NCBI RefSeq assembly: GCF_002100145.1
Contig: NZ_JXQD01000002.1
Span: 62,001 to 126,000, forward strand
Length of the DNA: 64,000 nucleotides
Direction: 5' to 3'
Source of the DNA: Vibrio sp. qd031
GTDB taxonomy: Bacteria; Pseudomonadota; Gammaproteobacteria; Enterobacterales; Vibrionaceae
Under the pieces are notes generated by a model. The model ran no database searches and had not been told where the DNA came from. It saw only the letters and a program-made list of their open reading frames with translations. Of this stretch, positions 54,364 through 62,925 are shown one piece after another; positions within the stretch are counted from its first letter, which is position 1, and every line of letters starts with the position of its first letter. Both the position numbers and the translations under genes were made by a program.

Positions 54364-55860
54364 ATTCCATTCAACTTTATCCCAGTACGTGATTTCATTG
54401 TCAAAATCGGCTGAGAGAACAGGGTGGTTAAAGACCTCATCATCGAGGGATACCACCCAACTTTCATCACTTACATCAAGCTGAGCGTACACGGGATCAT
54501 TGTCTCTTTGGGAATTGAGCACAATAGAGAGCCTAAACAGCTTAATCAAATCCAACACATCTTTTTTTCTAAATAGGTAAAAATCACGCAGCTCAGTCAG
54601 CTTAATTGTCTTGCGTTGGAAACGAGACAGCGTAGCCAGCAACAGCTGGTGCTCTCGGTTAAAGCCAGGCATGTATGAGTGCTCGAGCAGGTAAGCCGAG
54701 TGTTTATGGTGCCCTTGGAAGTGAATACTCAAACCCACTTCATGCAACAGCGCTGCCCAACCGAGGAGCTGGGACAATTCACGTTTCTTTTTCAGTTTGG
54801 TTTGATCCAAATACTGGCATAACAAGTGTTCAAGGGTCGCTTTGACGTTTTCGGCATGACTCAGTTCAACCGCGTATTTTTGTGCAAGGGTTTCGGCTGT
54901 GCGCATTCGAATATCGGTTCGGTCGAACCGACTGTCCATTTCATACAATATCCCTTCACGCAGCGCCCCAGAAGAGTAGTGGAGCTCACTAATCTTCAAC
55001 TCATTCATGATGGCGTGGAGTATTGCTACGCCCGCAGCAAAGACTGGTAGCCGCTCCGACGGCAGTTTAGACAGCTTAATATCGTCTATATGCTTAAAAT
55101 CACACAGTGATTCGATCAAGGTTTTTAAACGCTCAAGCGTGATAATACCATCCTCGTGTCCTTGCCCAATAACTACCTCACGTATTGCTTTTACGGTGCC
55201 AGATGATCCAATAGACGTTGTCCAACCTGTCTTGAGATAGCTTTCTTTTATGTGTTCTAACTGCTGCTGGGCGGCAACCTGCGCTTTTTTAAAACGGTTT
55301 ACCGACAATTTCCCTTTACTAAAGAACCGCTCAGTAAAACTGACACAGCCCATTAGAGTGCTGGTGAGCTTAATTGGCTCAAGCTCTTCACCAATTACCA
55401 GTTCTGTACTGCCACCACCAATATCAATGACCAATTTCTTGTCCGCTTCAACTTGAGTGTGTGATACCCCTAAGTAAATTAGGCGAGCTTCTTCAGTACC
55501 TGGAATAATCTCGATTGGAAAGGGGAGGATTTGAGCGGCGCGCTGCAAAAATATATGGGCGTTGTTGGCCACACGTAACGTATGTGTGGCTGCAATGCGC
55601 ACATCGTCCACATCAAAACCAGATAGTCGTTCGGCAAATGCAGCTAAGCAATCAAGCCCACGTTCGATGGCTTGATTACTCAGGTTGTTTTGCTCATCCA
55701 AACCTTGCGCCAAACGCACACGTTGCTTGTGTCGACTGACAATTTGGATATCGTTACCCACAACCTTTGCTACCACTAAGTGGAAACTGTTCGAACCTAA
55801 ATCTAAGGCGGCTATCTGTCGTGAGTCGTCTTGTACTGTATCGCTGGGAGAATTGTCCAT
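54343..55860 (-). CDS. ppx: Exopolyphosphatase
   Basis: The enzyme releases phosphate from polyphosphate ends. The protein has 505 residues. Domain I holds the ASKHA phosphate loops AALDLGSNSFHLVVAKV (near residue 18) and VIDIGGGSTELVIGEE (near 143), with GSSGTVKAI between. The C-terminal half has an HD-like helical region (HEVGLSIHFQGHHKHSAYLLEHS). The length and layout fit Ppx rather than GppA. It lies three bases downstream of ppk on the same strand, giving a ppk-ppx operon. Confidence 0.94.
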   Translation of the reverse strand: MDNSPSDTVQDDSRQIAALDLGSNSFHLVVAKVVGNDIQIVSRHKQRVRLAQGLDEQNNLSNQAIERGLDCLAAFAERLSGFDVDDVRIAATHTLRVANNAHIFLQRAAQILPFPIEIIPGTEEARLIYLGVSHTQVEADKKLVIDIGGGSTELVIGEELEPIKLTSTLMGCVSFTERFFSKGKLSVNRFKKAQVAAQQQLEHIKESYLKTGWTTSIGSSGTVKAIREVVIGQGHEDGIITLERLKTLIESLCDFKHIDDIKLSKLPSERLPVFAAGVAILHAIMNELKISELHYSSGALREGILYEMDSRFDRTDIRMRTAETLAQKYAVELSHAENVKATLEHLLCQYLDQTKLKKKRELSQLLGWAALLHEVGLSIHFQGHHKHSAYLLEHSYMPGFNREHQLLLATLSRFQRKTIKLTELRDFYLFRKKDVLDLIKLFRLSIVLNSQRDNDPVYAQLDVSDESWVVSLDDEVFNHPVLSADFDNEITYWDKVEWNLVVNNA

Positions 55861-55863
55861 ATA

Positions 55864-57945
55864 CTACTGCGTTTTATACTGCTTCCTATCTCTCTTTTCA
55901 GCTTGTTTCAAATAGTCGTAAATAGCAACTTGGGAGCGAATTTTTCTTCTATTTCCGCGAGGTACATAAGAATTGCTCATTTCTTTATCAATCCAACGTG
56001 CTTTCACCGTGTCTTTTAACTGTATGTCAACAATGTCGATGATCCGTTGGACGAGTTTAGGATCGAGCACAGGGGTCGCAACTTCTATACGGTGGTCGAT
56101 ATTGCGTGTCATCCAATCCGCGGACGAGATATAGACGCTCGGATCTCCAGCATTGCCAAGGATAAATACTCGCGGATGTTCTAAGAAGCGGTCAACGACA
56201 CTGGTTAGAACAATGTTGTCGCTGATACCTTGAATACCAGGTACCAAAGAGCACATACCGCGAATGATGCCTCTTACTATTACGCCAGCTTGGCTCGCTT
56301 GATATAAACGGTCGACAATGCCTTTGTCGACCAAGTTGTTCACCTTAAAAGTAATGGAAGCGGGTAGGCCTGCGAGCGCATTTTTAATTTCATTGTCAAT
56401 CAATGCATACATACGTTTGCGAGAGTTTCGCGGGGAAACAATCAGTTTCTCGAAGTTAACGGGGCGATATGGATTTTCAATGTACCCAAAGACGGCGCGT
56501 ACTTCATTAGTAAGGCTTGAGTTGGCCGTTAACAATGCATAGTCAGTGTAAATCCGCGCGGTTTTTTCGTGAAAATTGCCTGTACCAATATGCGCATAAC
56601 GTACGATTTCATCCCCTTCTTTACGGCTGATCAGCAACAATTTTGAGTGTATCTTTAATCCCGGTGCGCCGAAGATCACTTGTACACCAGCGTCTACCAG
56701 ACGTTTAGACCAGTTAATGTTGGCCTCTTCGTCAAACCGCGCTTGAAGCTCGACAACGACGGTAACGTTTTTTCCATTGTGTACGGCATCAATGAGTGAG
56801 TTCATCAATTTAGAATCTTTCGCCACGCGATAGATATTGATTTTAATACTGCGGACTTTGGGATCGAATGAGGATTGCCTAACCAACTCAACGATATGAT
56901 CAAACGTGTGATAAGGGTAGTACAGTAAAATATCACGCTGTTTAATCGCATCGAAACTGTTTGGGTACTGCTCGAATGCGGCAGAGGTAAACGGAGGGAG
57001 AGGCTTGTTTTCTAAGTAGTCTCGCCCAACATTTGGAAACCCAATAAAGTCTTTGAAATTTTGGTACCGGCTGCCCGCCAACAAACTATCGTAATTAGAA
57101 ATGCCCAATTTTTGGCAAAGAAAATCGAGCATAGGCTGCGGCATGCCTTTTTCGTAAATAAACCTCACTGGCATGGCGGTAAGGCGCTGTTCTATCCCTT
57201 CAGACATCTGCTCGAGCAAACTAAACTCAACCTCATGGCTAAGATCGTACTCCGCATCGCGAGTCATTTTTATGGAATAGCATGCAATGTCGTCGTAATC
57301 AAAAAAGGCACCAAACAGTTCGTCGAGACATAGCCTTATTACATTGTCTAGCAGTATGATGGTCTTGCGCCGCTTACCTTTTTGCTCTGGTACCATAACA
57401 AAACGTTGCAAGTGGTCGGTTGGAATCTCCAACAATGCATACTGCACTTGTGTGTCGTTCTTGAGTTCCACACAGACATAGGCGTATTCATCTTTGAGAA
57501 ACTGAAGAACGTCTATGTCATCGGTGAGTAACAGCGGGGTGATGTGTGGTTTTACTTCCTTATGAAAGTATTTTCGTAGCCAGACTTCTTGAGTTTCCGT
57601 CAGTTGTGATTCATTCACCAAAAAGATTCGACGTCGCGCCATTTCCAGAAGCAGTTCGCCGTATAGCTCCTCAAATCGGTCGCTTAAGTTCGCCGCTTTT
57701 GATTGCATCTTTTTCAGTAGATGTTTGGAGTTGTCTTCCTTTCCGCGCTCTTGGCTGATCAAGATTCGCCTTTTAACATCGGCAAATCGAACTTTATAAA
57801 ACTCGTCGAGATTATTGGAAAATATGCCGAGAAAACGGATCCTCTCGATAAGTGGGACGGTTTTATCCGCCGCTTCTTGAAGAACACGCTCGTTAAATGA
57901 TAGCCAGCTTAGCTCTTTTTCTACGTACAGTTTTTCGGTTTTCAT
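55864..57945 (-). CDS. ppk: Polyphosphate kinase 1
   Basis: The enzyme makes polyphosphate from ATP. The protein has 693 residues from ATG 57945 ([25 protein letters not shown]), the start that matches E. coli PPK1; there is no good ribosome site there, and upstream in-frame starts give unlike sequence. Conserved features include [17 protein letters not shown], the two phospholipase-D-like histidine segments ([11 protein letters not shown], with the autophosphorylated His, and [12 protein letters not shown]), and [15 protein letters not shown]. It is co-transcribed with ppx. Confidence 0.95.
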   Translation of the reverse strand: MKTEKLYVEKELSWLSFNERVLQEAADKTVPLIERIRFLGIFSNNLDEFYKVRFADVKRRILISQERGKEDNSKHLLKKMQSKAANLSDRFEELYGELLLEMARRRIFLVNESQLTETQEVWLRKYFHKEVKPHITPLLLTDDIDVLQFLKDEYAYVCVELKNDTQVQYALLEIPTDHLQRFVMVPEQKGKRRKTIILLDNVIRLCLDELFGAFFDYDDIACYSIKMTRDAEYDLSHEVEFSLLEQMSEGIEQRLTAMPVRFIYEKGMPQPMLDFLCQKLGISNYDSLLAGSRYQNFKDFIGFPNVGRDYLENKPLPPFTSAAFEQYPNSFDAIKQRDILLYYPYHTFDHIVELVRQSSFDPKVRSIKINIYRVAKDSKLMNSLIDAVHNGKNVTVVVELQARFDEEANINWSKRLVDAGVQVIFGAPGLKIHSKLLLISRKEGDEIVRYAHIGTGNFHEKTARIYTDYALLTANSSLTNEVRAVFGYIENPYRPVNFEKLIVSPRNSRKRMYALIDNEIKNALAGLPASITFKVNNLVDKGIVDRLYQASQAGVIVRGIIRGMCSLVPGIQGISDNIVLTSVVDRFLEHPRVFILGNAGDPSVYISSADWMTRNIDHRIEVATPVLDPKLVQRIIDIVDIQLKDTVKARWIDKEMSNSYVPRGNRRKIRSQVAIYDYLKQAEKRDRKQYKTQ

Positions 57946-57999
57946 GTAAATAATTGGAGGAGTCATCGTTACTATAGAACCGTTAAAAAATACTACAAA

Positions 58000-58023
58000 T
58001 ATGTGACACCAATATGTCACACC
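58000..58023. promoter_or_regulatory. Repeat element upstream of ppk, possible operator
   Basis: ATGTGACACCA (58001-58011) is followed by ATGTCACACCA (58014-58024) as near direct repeats, and the inner TGTGAC/GTCACA are also inverted. It lies about 60 bases before the ppk start. On the minus strand one TGTCACA fits a single PhoB half-unit but the next unit is poor, so PhoB control is only a weak suggestion. Confidence 0.3.
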
Positions 58024-58173
58024 AACGTGCTGTTCGATGCCGAAAGACATTGTAAGTCAATAACTTTTTCGCTCGCCGCCGAAGTTAAACACTTGTTTTA
58101 ATATTGTTAACTTAGTAGTGTATATGAAAATAAGAACAACACAATACGACTTCAGTTTAAGGAACACACAGTC

Positions 58174-58716
58174 ATGTATCCATTTGCCAGACTTGCCAAA
58201 ACATATTGGAACGCGAGCCGTGCTAAGCCTCTGCACTTTACTGACAAAAGTAACATTACCTTTGCATGTCATCCCTGGGATCTCGATATTTTTAACGAGA
58301 TGAACAATGGTCGGGTACTGACTCTTTATGATTTGGGTCGTACGGAGTTGGGGATCCGCTGTGGATTGATGAAGATATTGGCAAAAAAAAGATGGGCACT
58401 AGTGGTCGCAGGTAGCTCGGTGCGCTACCGAAACCGAGTTCACATGTTCAACAAAGTCACCATGCATACGCAATGCGTGGGGTGGGACGAGAGATGGTTA
58501 TATTTAGAGCAATCTATGTGGGTTAAGGGAAAACCATGCTCTTCCGTGCTTATTCGAGCCGGTGTGACGTCAAAACAAGGACTTGTCGCGCCACAACAGA
58601 TACTAGAAGCGTTGGGTGAGTCGATTGATACACCGAAGTTGCCTCAATGGGTTAAAGAGTGGGTAGACTCTGAAGAACACAGACCGTGGCCCCCCATTGG
58701 AGCCGATCATAATTAA
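58174..58716 (+). CDS. Hotdog-fold acyl-CoA thioesterase
   Basis: The protein has 180 residues. HPWDLDIFNEMNNGRVLTLYDLGR is the active helix region of 4-hydroxybenzoyl-CoA-type thioesterases, with Asp/Asn at the turn. Central strands follow (WALVVAGSSVRYRNRVHMFNKVTMHTQ). A basic N-terminal segment (FARLAKTYWNASRAKP) has no signal peptide. It hydrolyses acyl-CoA thioesters, substrate unknown. It is divergent from ppk. Confidence 0.83.
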   Translation: MYPFARLAKTYWNASRAKPLHFTDKSNITFACHPWDLDIFNEMNNGRVLTLYDLGRTELGIRCGLMKILAKKRWALVVAGSSVRYRNRVHMFNKVTMHTQCVGWDERWLYLEQSMWVKGKPCSSVLIRAGVTSKQGLVAPQQILEALGESIDTPKLPQWVKEWVDSEEHRPWPPIGADHN

Positions 58717-58909
58717 ACATTAAAAATGTGGCAAAGTTGCAGATACAAATAATGGTGTAAAGATACGACCCACAAAGAGACGGTGTGTCTAATTAGGTAA
58801 ATATTGACTATAACATCATACTTAGGCGTTAGTTGATAGTTGATAATCAATCGTCGAAAGGTGATAAGAATACATGTAAGCAATCAATGAACGTCTCAAC
58901 ATTAGGCCT

Positions 58910-59698
58910 TTAACGATCATCAAAAAAGTCTTTGTTTCTTATGTATTTGCTCATAAGGTGATACGAGAAGGGGCGAATAACCCAACTAACCAACGAGCGG
59001 CTAAACCGAACAACGCTGGGCGTGTTTTCGTATATTCGACCATTGTACAACCACAATAGTTTCCCTACATGCCAATACAACAGCGGCACTGGTGGCATAA
59101 ACGTCACTACATCAAGGTCGCAACAGATGCGATAGGTTTTATGACCTAAAGTATAGCGATGCTTAAACCCTATAGTCCCGATAGCTGGCTGGCCAAAAGT
59201 GACGATTCGTTTAATGGATTTTGGGTACTTCTTCTCAAAATAATCGGCAAACACACACCCTATGGCTCCCCCGGAGGAGTGCCCTGTTATGGAAACGCGC
59301 TTTCCCTGCTCAATAAGTGGTAAAAGTGTCTGCTCTAACACTTGCAGCACGCTTTGTCCTAGTTGATGTTCATTTCTAGATGGAACACTTTCTTGATGAA
59401 GCAAGTGAAAAAAACCAGCATGAATACGATAGTTTAGACCAAGATGCTTACAGCTTTTCGTCCACATTGCAAAGTTAAGCAGCCAATCGCTTATGCTATG
59501 CGACCCCTTTATCACCACAACGACCTCTGAGCTCTCTTTGCTCCAAAGCACTCTTATCATTGTTTTGCCAAACTGGTTTTTTATTATTCTTTGACCATTG
59601 GGATCAAACCCATATTTAGTGTGTTTAAAGACTCGAGGGTAAGCCAAATTGCATAACACGGCGTAGCGTTCGTACTGATAGCGTTTAAGTGGTTTCAC
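58910..59698 (-). CDS. Class 3 lipase family protein
   Basis: The protein has 262 residues, with an alpha/beta-hydrolase fold. The nucleophile elbow is GHSSGG with Ser141; IRVLWSKE...VVVIKGSHSISDWLLNF and the FGQPAIGT segment match class 3 lipases. The acid is probably Asp in CCDLDVVTFMPP. There is no signal peptide, so it may act inside the cell. The C-terminal segment after residue 215 is basic and variable. It is monocistronic. Confidence 0.85.
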   Translation of the reverse strand: MKPLKRYQYERYAVLCNLAYPRVFKHTKYGFDPNGQRIIKNQFGKTMIRVLWSKESSEVVVVIKGSHSISDWLLNFAMWTKSCKHLGLNYRIHAGFFHLLHQESVPSRNEHQLGQSVLQVLEQTLLPLIEQGKRVSITGHSSGGAIGCVFADYFEKKYPKSIKRIVTFGQPAIGTIGFKHRYTLGHKTYRICCDLDVVTFMPPVPLLYWHVGKLLWLYNGRIYENTPSVVRFSRSLVSWVIRPFSYHLMSKYIRNKDFFDDR

Positions 59699-59783
59699 GT
59701 CATATTAAAGTAGAAAATGCTCACTCGTACATTACCCCCACTTGATGACTATTGTATGAAACTCATAGCGCCAAAAAAATAAA

Positions 59784-59811
59784 AACGGCCACCACTTTTG
59801 TGATGGCCGTT
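59784..59811 (-). terminator. Intrinsic terminator of menB
   Basis: AACGGCCA (59784-59791) pairs with TGGCCGTT (59804-59811), and inner bases extend the stem around TTTT. On the minus strand it is followed by TTT. It lies about 25 bases after the menB stop. Confidence 0.82.
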
Positions 59812-59834
59812 CTACATAAGTGTCTAAACGTTGC

Positions 59835-60731
59835 TTAGTAATGCCAGGGGAACTGACCAAAGTCTTTATCGCGTTTTTCTAAAAACGCGTCCCGGCCTTC
59901 TTTTGCTTCATCGGTGCCATAGGCCAAACGAGTCGCTTCACCAGCAAATAACTGTTGTCCAACCAGGCCATCATCTGGAAGATTGAAGCCGTATTTCAAC
60001 ATACGCATTGCGGTAGGGGACTTGCTGTTGATCTGTTTGGCCCAACGCAACGCTTCGTTTTCCAGATCAGCGTGCTCAACAACCTTGTTGACCATTCCCA
60101 TCTCGAAGGCGTCTTGCGCAGAATAGTCAAAGCCACAAAAGAAAATCTCACGGGCTCGTTTCTGGCCGATCATTTTCGCTAAGTAAGCCGAGCCATACCC
60201 TGAGTCGAATGACGCGACATCGGGATCCGTTTGTTTAAACACTGCATGCTCTTTTGACGCTAAAGTAAGGTCACACACCACATGCAAACTGTGTCCACCA
60301 CCCGCAGCCCAACCAGGTACGACAGCAATCACTACTTTTGGCATAAAACGGATCAGTCTTTGAACTTCCAGAATATGCAAACGCCCCATTTTAGCAACGT
60401 CTGCTTGATTGGCTTCTTCACCTTCGTATTTATAGCCATCTTTACCACGAATGCGCTGATCACCACCAGAAGAGAACGACCACTGGCCTTTTTTAGAGGG
60501 ACCGTTACCTGTTATAAGCACACAACCAACATCTGACCATTGACGCGCATGGTCAAGTGCGGTGAAGAGTTCATCGACTGTTTTGGGTCGGAACGCGTTA
60601 AGACAATCTGGTCTATTAAACGCCACTCTAACCGTACCTTGATCGACACAACGGTGATAAGTAATGTCTTCAAACGCAAAACCCTCTACGGGGGTCCATT
60701 TTGCTTCATCAAATGGGTTGATGGTACTCAT
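59835..60731 (-). CDS. menB: 1,4-Dihydroxy-2-naphthoyl-CoA synthase MenB
   Basis: The crotonase-fold enzyme closes the second ring in menaquinone synthesis. The protein has about 298 residues from ATG 60731 (MSTINPFDEAKWTPVEGFAFEDITYHR); TTG four codons upstream is possible. Signatures are RPDCLNAFRPKTVDEL, the FSSGGDQRIRG loop, VPGWAAGGGHSLHVVCDLTLAS and the C-terminal FLEKRDKDFGQFPWHY. The other men genes are absent around it, so it stands alone. That is unusual because menB normally sits in a men operon. Confidence 0.93.
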   Translation of the reverse strand: MSTINPFDEAKWTPVEGFAFEDITYHRCVDQGTVRVAFNRPDCLNAFRPKTVDELFTALDHARQWSDVGCVLITGNGPSKKGQWSFSSGGDQRIRGKDGYKYEGEEANQADVAKMGRLHILEVQRLIRFMPKVVIAVVPGWAAGGGHSLHVVCDLTLASKEHAVFKQTDPDVASFDSGYGSAYLAKMIGQKRAREIFFCGFDYSAQDAFEMGMVNKVVEHADLENEALRWAKQINSKSPTAMRMLKYGFNLPDDGLVGQQLFAGEATRLAYGTDEAKEGRDAFLEKRDKDFGQFPWHY

Positions 60732-60801
60732 AACAATATCCAAATTTAAAATAACGTATTGGTCGATAGACTAGGACTAAGCCACTGTTTGGTCAACTTT
60801 T

Positions 60802-61716
60802 TTACACCTGTGATGCCTTATCACGCATCTGTTCGCGGACAAAATCAACAGCCACTTTTATTTTGGGGATCGCGTAATCCAACTTTTGATAGATCATATA
60901 AACCGCAAAGTTTGAGTTTTGAGTGACATCTAAGGGGTGGTCAAAGTGAAGCTCGATCAACTCATTGCGGTCAAAGTGCTCTTGCAATACCCACTTGGGC
61001 AACATCAAAATGCCTTTACCAGCAATTGCTTGGTTGATTAACCATTTGCCGTGATTGCTGCTGGTGACGGTTTTGCCACTGACATTATGCCATTCCCCTC
61101 CAACCTGAGTGAGCCACGGCGTATTGCCTTGAGGGGTGGTATAGAACAGCCCTCTATGTTTGACCAGTTCCAGTGTGGTACTTGGTGAACCATACTGCTC
61201 TAAGTACTCTTTAGACGCTGCGGCGACAAAGTGGTTACCCATTAATGAGATTGCAACGACACGCTCATCCGGCGCGTACCCACCACGAATGGCTATATCA
61301 ACTTCGTCTTTTCCAAATTTAGTCAGAGAGTCGCTGAGATGAACATTAAGTTCAATGTCTGGATAACGCTGTTGAAAGGTCTCAAGCATCGGAATTAGGT
61401 ATCGCTCACCAAAACCGACCATACTGCTAATAGTCAGTCGACCCGAAGGGTTGGTTTGTGTTTCTTTTAACAGACGATCTTGTTTATCTAAATCGAGTAT
61501 CAAGCGACTGGTCTGTAGGTAGTAATGCTGGCCGAGCTCGGTCAATTTCACGCTACGGGTATTTCTAATCAGAAGTTGGGTGCTTAAGTGCGACTCGAGA
61601 TCGCTGATTCGACGACTAATAGAGGATGCTGGGACATCAAAACGTTTCGCCGCCTTAGCAAAACTGTTTTGTTCGGCAACCTCAACAAAGTAGCGTAGTG
61701 CTCGTAACTGATCCAT
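60802..61716 (-). CDS. LysR-family transcriptional regulator
   Basis: The protein has 304 residues. The helix-turn-helix is in YFVEVAEQNSFAKAAKRFDVPASSISRRISDLE. The ligand domain contains ERYLIPMLETFQQRYPDIELNVHLSD. It is divergent from the oxidoreductase gene at 61850 with 133 bases between, which is the usual layout of a LysR regulator and its target. Confidence 0.91.
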   Translation of the reverse strand: MDQLRALRYFVEVAEQNSFAKAAKRFDVPASSISRRISDLESHLSTQLLIRNTRSVKLTELGQHYYLQTSRLILDLDKQDRLLKETQTNPSGRLTISSMVGFGERYLIPMLETFQQRYPDIELNVHLSDSLTKFGKDEVDIAIRGGYAPDERVVAISLMGNHFVAAASKEYLEQYGSPSTTLELVKHRGLFYTTPQGNTPWLTQVGGEWHNVSGKTVTSSNHGKWLINQAIAGKGILMLPKWVLQEHFDRNELIELHFDHPLDVTQNSNFAVYMIYQKLDYAIPKIKVAVDFVREQMRDKASQV

Positions 61717-61849
61717 AACTGTTAACTATTGCTTTTAAGACAACACAGAATAGCATTTTACGCCCTATATCTCACCATCTTAATAAGTAATACTAGGTCC
61801 ATCAAAGGAAACTAGCGCGGCTAGAGCAATTAACACATAGGAATTCACA

Positions 61850-62851
61850 ATGACTACACAATTTAAGCAAATTAACTTAGTACAACGCCCCGATGGCGGC
61901 CCAATTGGTCCTCATATGTTTGATGTTGTTGAACAAAGCATTCCAACACTTGCTGACGGTGAGTTACTCATAAAACAATCACATATGTCATTAGATCCTG
62001 CGATGTTGGGTTGGATGATGCCAAGTGAAGATAGTTACATTCCACCTGTCGCACTAAATAGCCGCATGCGCTCTAGTGGTGTTGGCGTCGTAGTTGAGTC
62101 GAACAATCCAAACTTTGTCAAAGGTGACCAAGTCATGGGTATGATGGGTTGGACTGAATACCATGTGAGTAACGGCGCTGATGTAAACAAAATTGATGCT
62201 CAAATCACTCCAGAAATGGCGTTATGTGTATTTGGCCTTCCTGGACTAACAGCGGTACAAGGCTTGTATTCAATCGGCGAGCCTAAATCTGGCGAAACCA
62301 TTGTCGTTACTGGCGCTGCGGGCTCTGTAGGCTCTATTGTTGGACAACTTGCAAAAGCCGACGGCCTGACCGTTATTGGTGTCGTGGGCAGCGATGAAAA
62401 AGCGGATTGGATAGTTAATGAGTTAGGTTTTGATGGCGCAATTAACTATAAAAGCGATGATTTGGCAGGCCAACTAGATGCATTGGCACCTAATGGGGTC
62501 GATGTATTTTTTGAAAACACTGGTGGCCCAATCCAACATGCGATTTTTGAGCGCATGAACGCGCATGGGCGTATCGCAGTGTGTGGCATGATTGCCGATT
62601 ACACCGCCGCGGTTCCAAGTGCTGGACCAAACTGGATGCGATTGATCACCAAGCGTATTAAAGTTCAAGGGTTTACCATGCCAGATCACCTTCACAACAC
62701 CCCAGCGTTACTTGAAAAACTAACGCCGTATGTCATGAAAGGGCAAGTGAAATATCGTGCGCACAGCCTACAAGGTATTGAAAGTGCAATGACAGGCCTT
62801 AACCTATTCTTTACCGGCGAAAACAAAGGTAAATTGTTGGTTGAACTGTAA
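61850..62851 (+). CDS. NADP-dependent oxidoreductase (CurA/leukotriene B4 dehydrogenase-like MDR)
   Basis: The protein has 333 residues. It has no zinc ligands and is of the medium-chain reductase type that reduces alpha,beta-unsaturated carbonyls. The nucleotide-binding motif is GAAGSVGSIVGQLAK (about residues 154-168); MSLDPAMLGWM near the N-terminus and VFGLPGLTAVQGL are characteristic. It is divergent from a LysR gene, likely its regulator, and is followed by a strong terminator. Confidence 0.9.
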   Translation: MTTQFKQINLVQRPDGGPIGPHMFDVVEQSIPTLADGELLIKQSHMSLDPAMLGWMMPSEDSYIPPVALNSRMRSSGVGVVVESNNPNFVKGDQVMGMMGWTEYHVSNGADVNKIDAQITPEMALCVFGLPGLTAVQGLYSIGEPKSGETIVVTGAAGSVGSIVGQLAKADGLTVIGVVGSDEKADWIVNELGFDGAINYKSDDLAGQLDALAPNGVDVFFENTGGPIQHAIFERMNAHGRIAVCGMIADYTAAVPSAGPNWMRLITKRIKVQGFTMPDHLHNTPALLEKLTPYVMKGQVKYRAHSLQGIESAMTGLNLFFTGENKGKLLVEL

Positions 62852-62870
62852 CTAAATAGCGAATAAATAT

Positions 62871-62900
62871 AAAGCGGCCACACGATGTGGCCGCTTTTTT
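62871..62900 (+). terminator. Terminator after the NADP-dependent oxidoreductase
   Basis: GCGGCCACA (62874-62882) pairs with TGTGGCCGC (62886-62894) around CGA, with AAA before and six T residues after. It lies about 20 bases after the stop and may also serve the convergent ABC gene. Confidence 0.9.
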
Positions 62901-62925
62901 AACTTAAAAACAATGCGTTAAGCAG

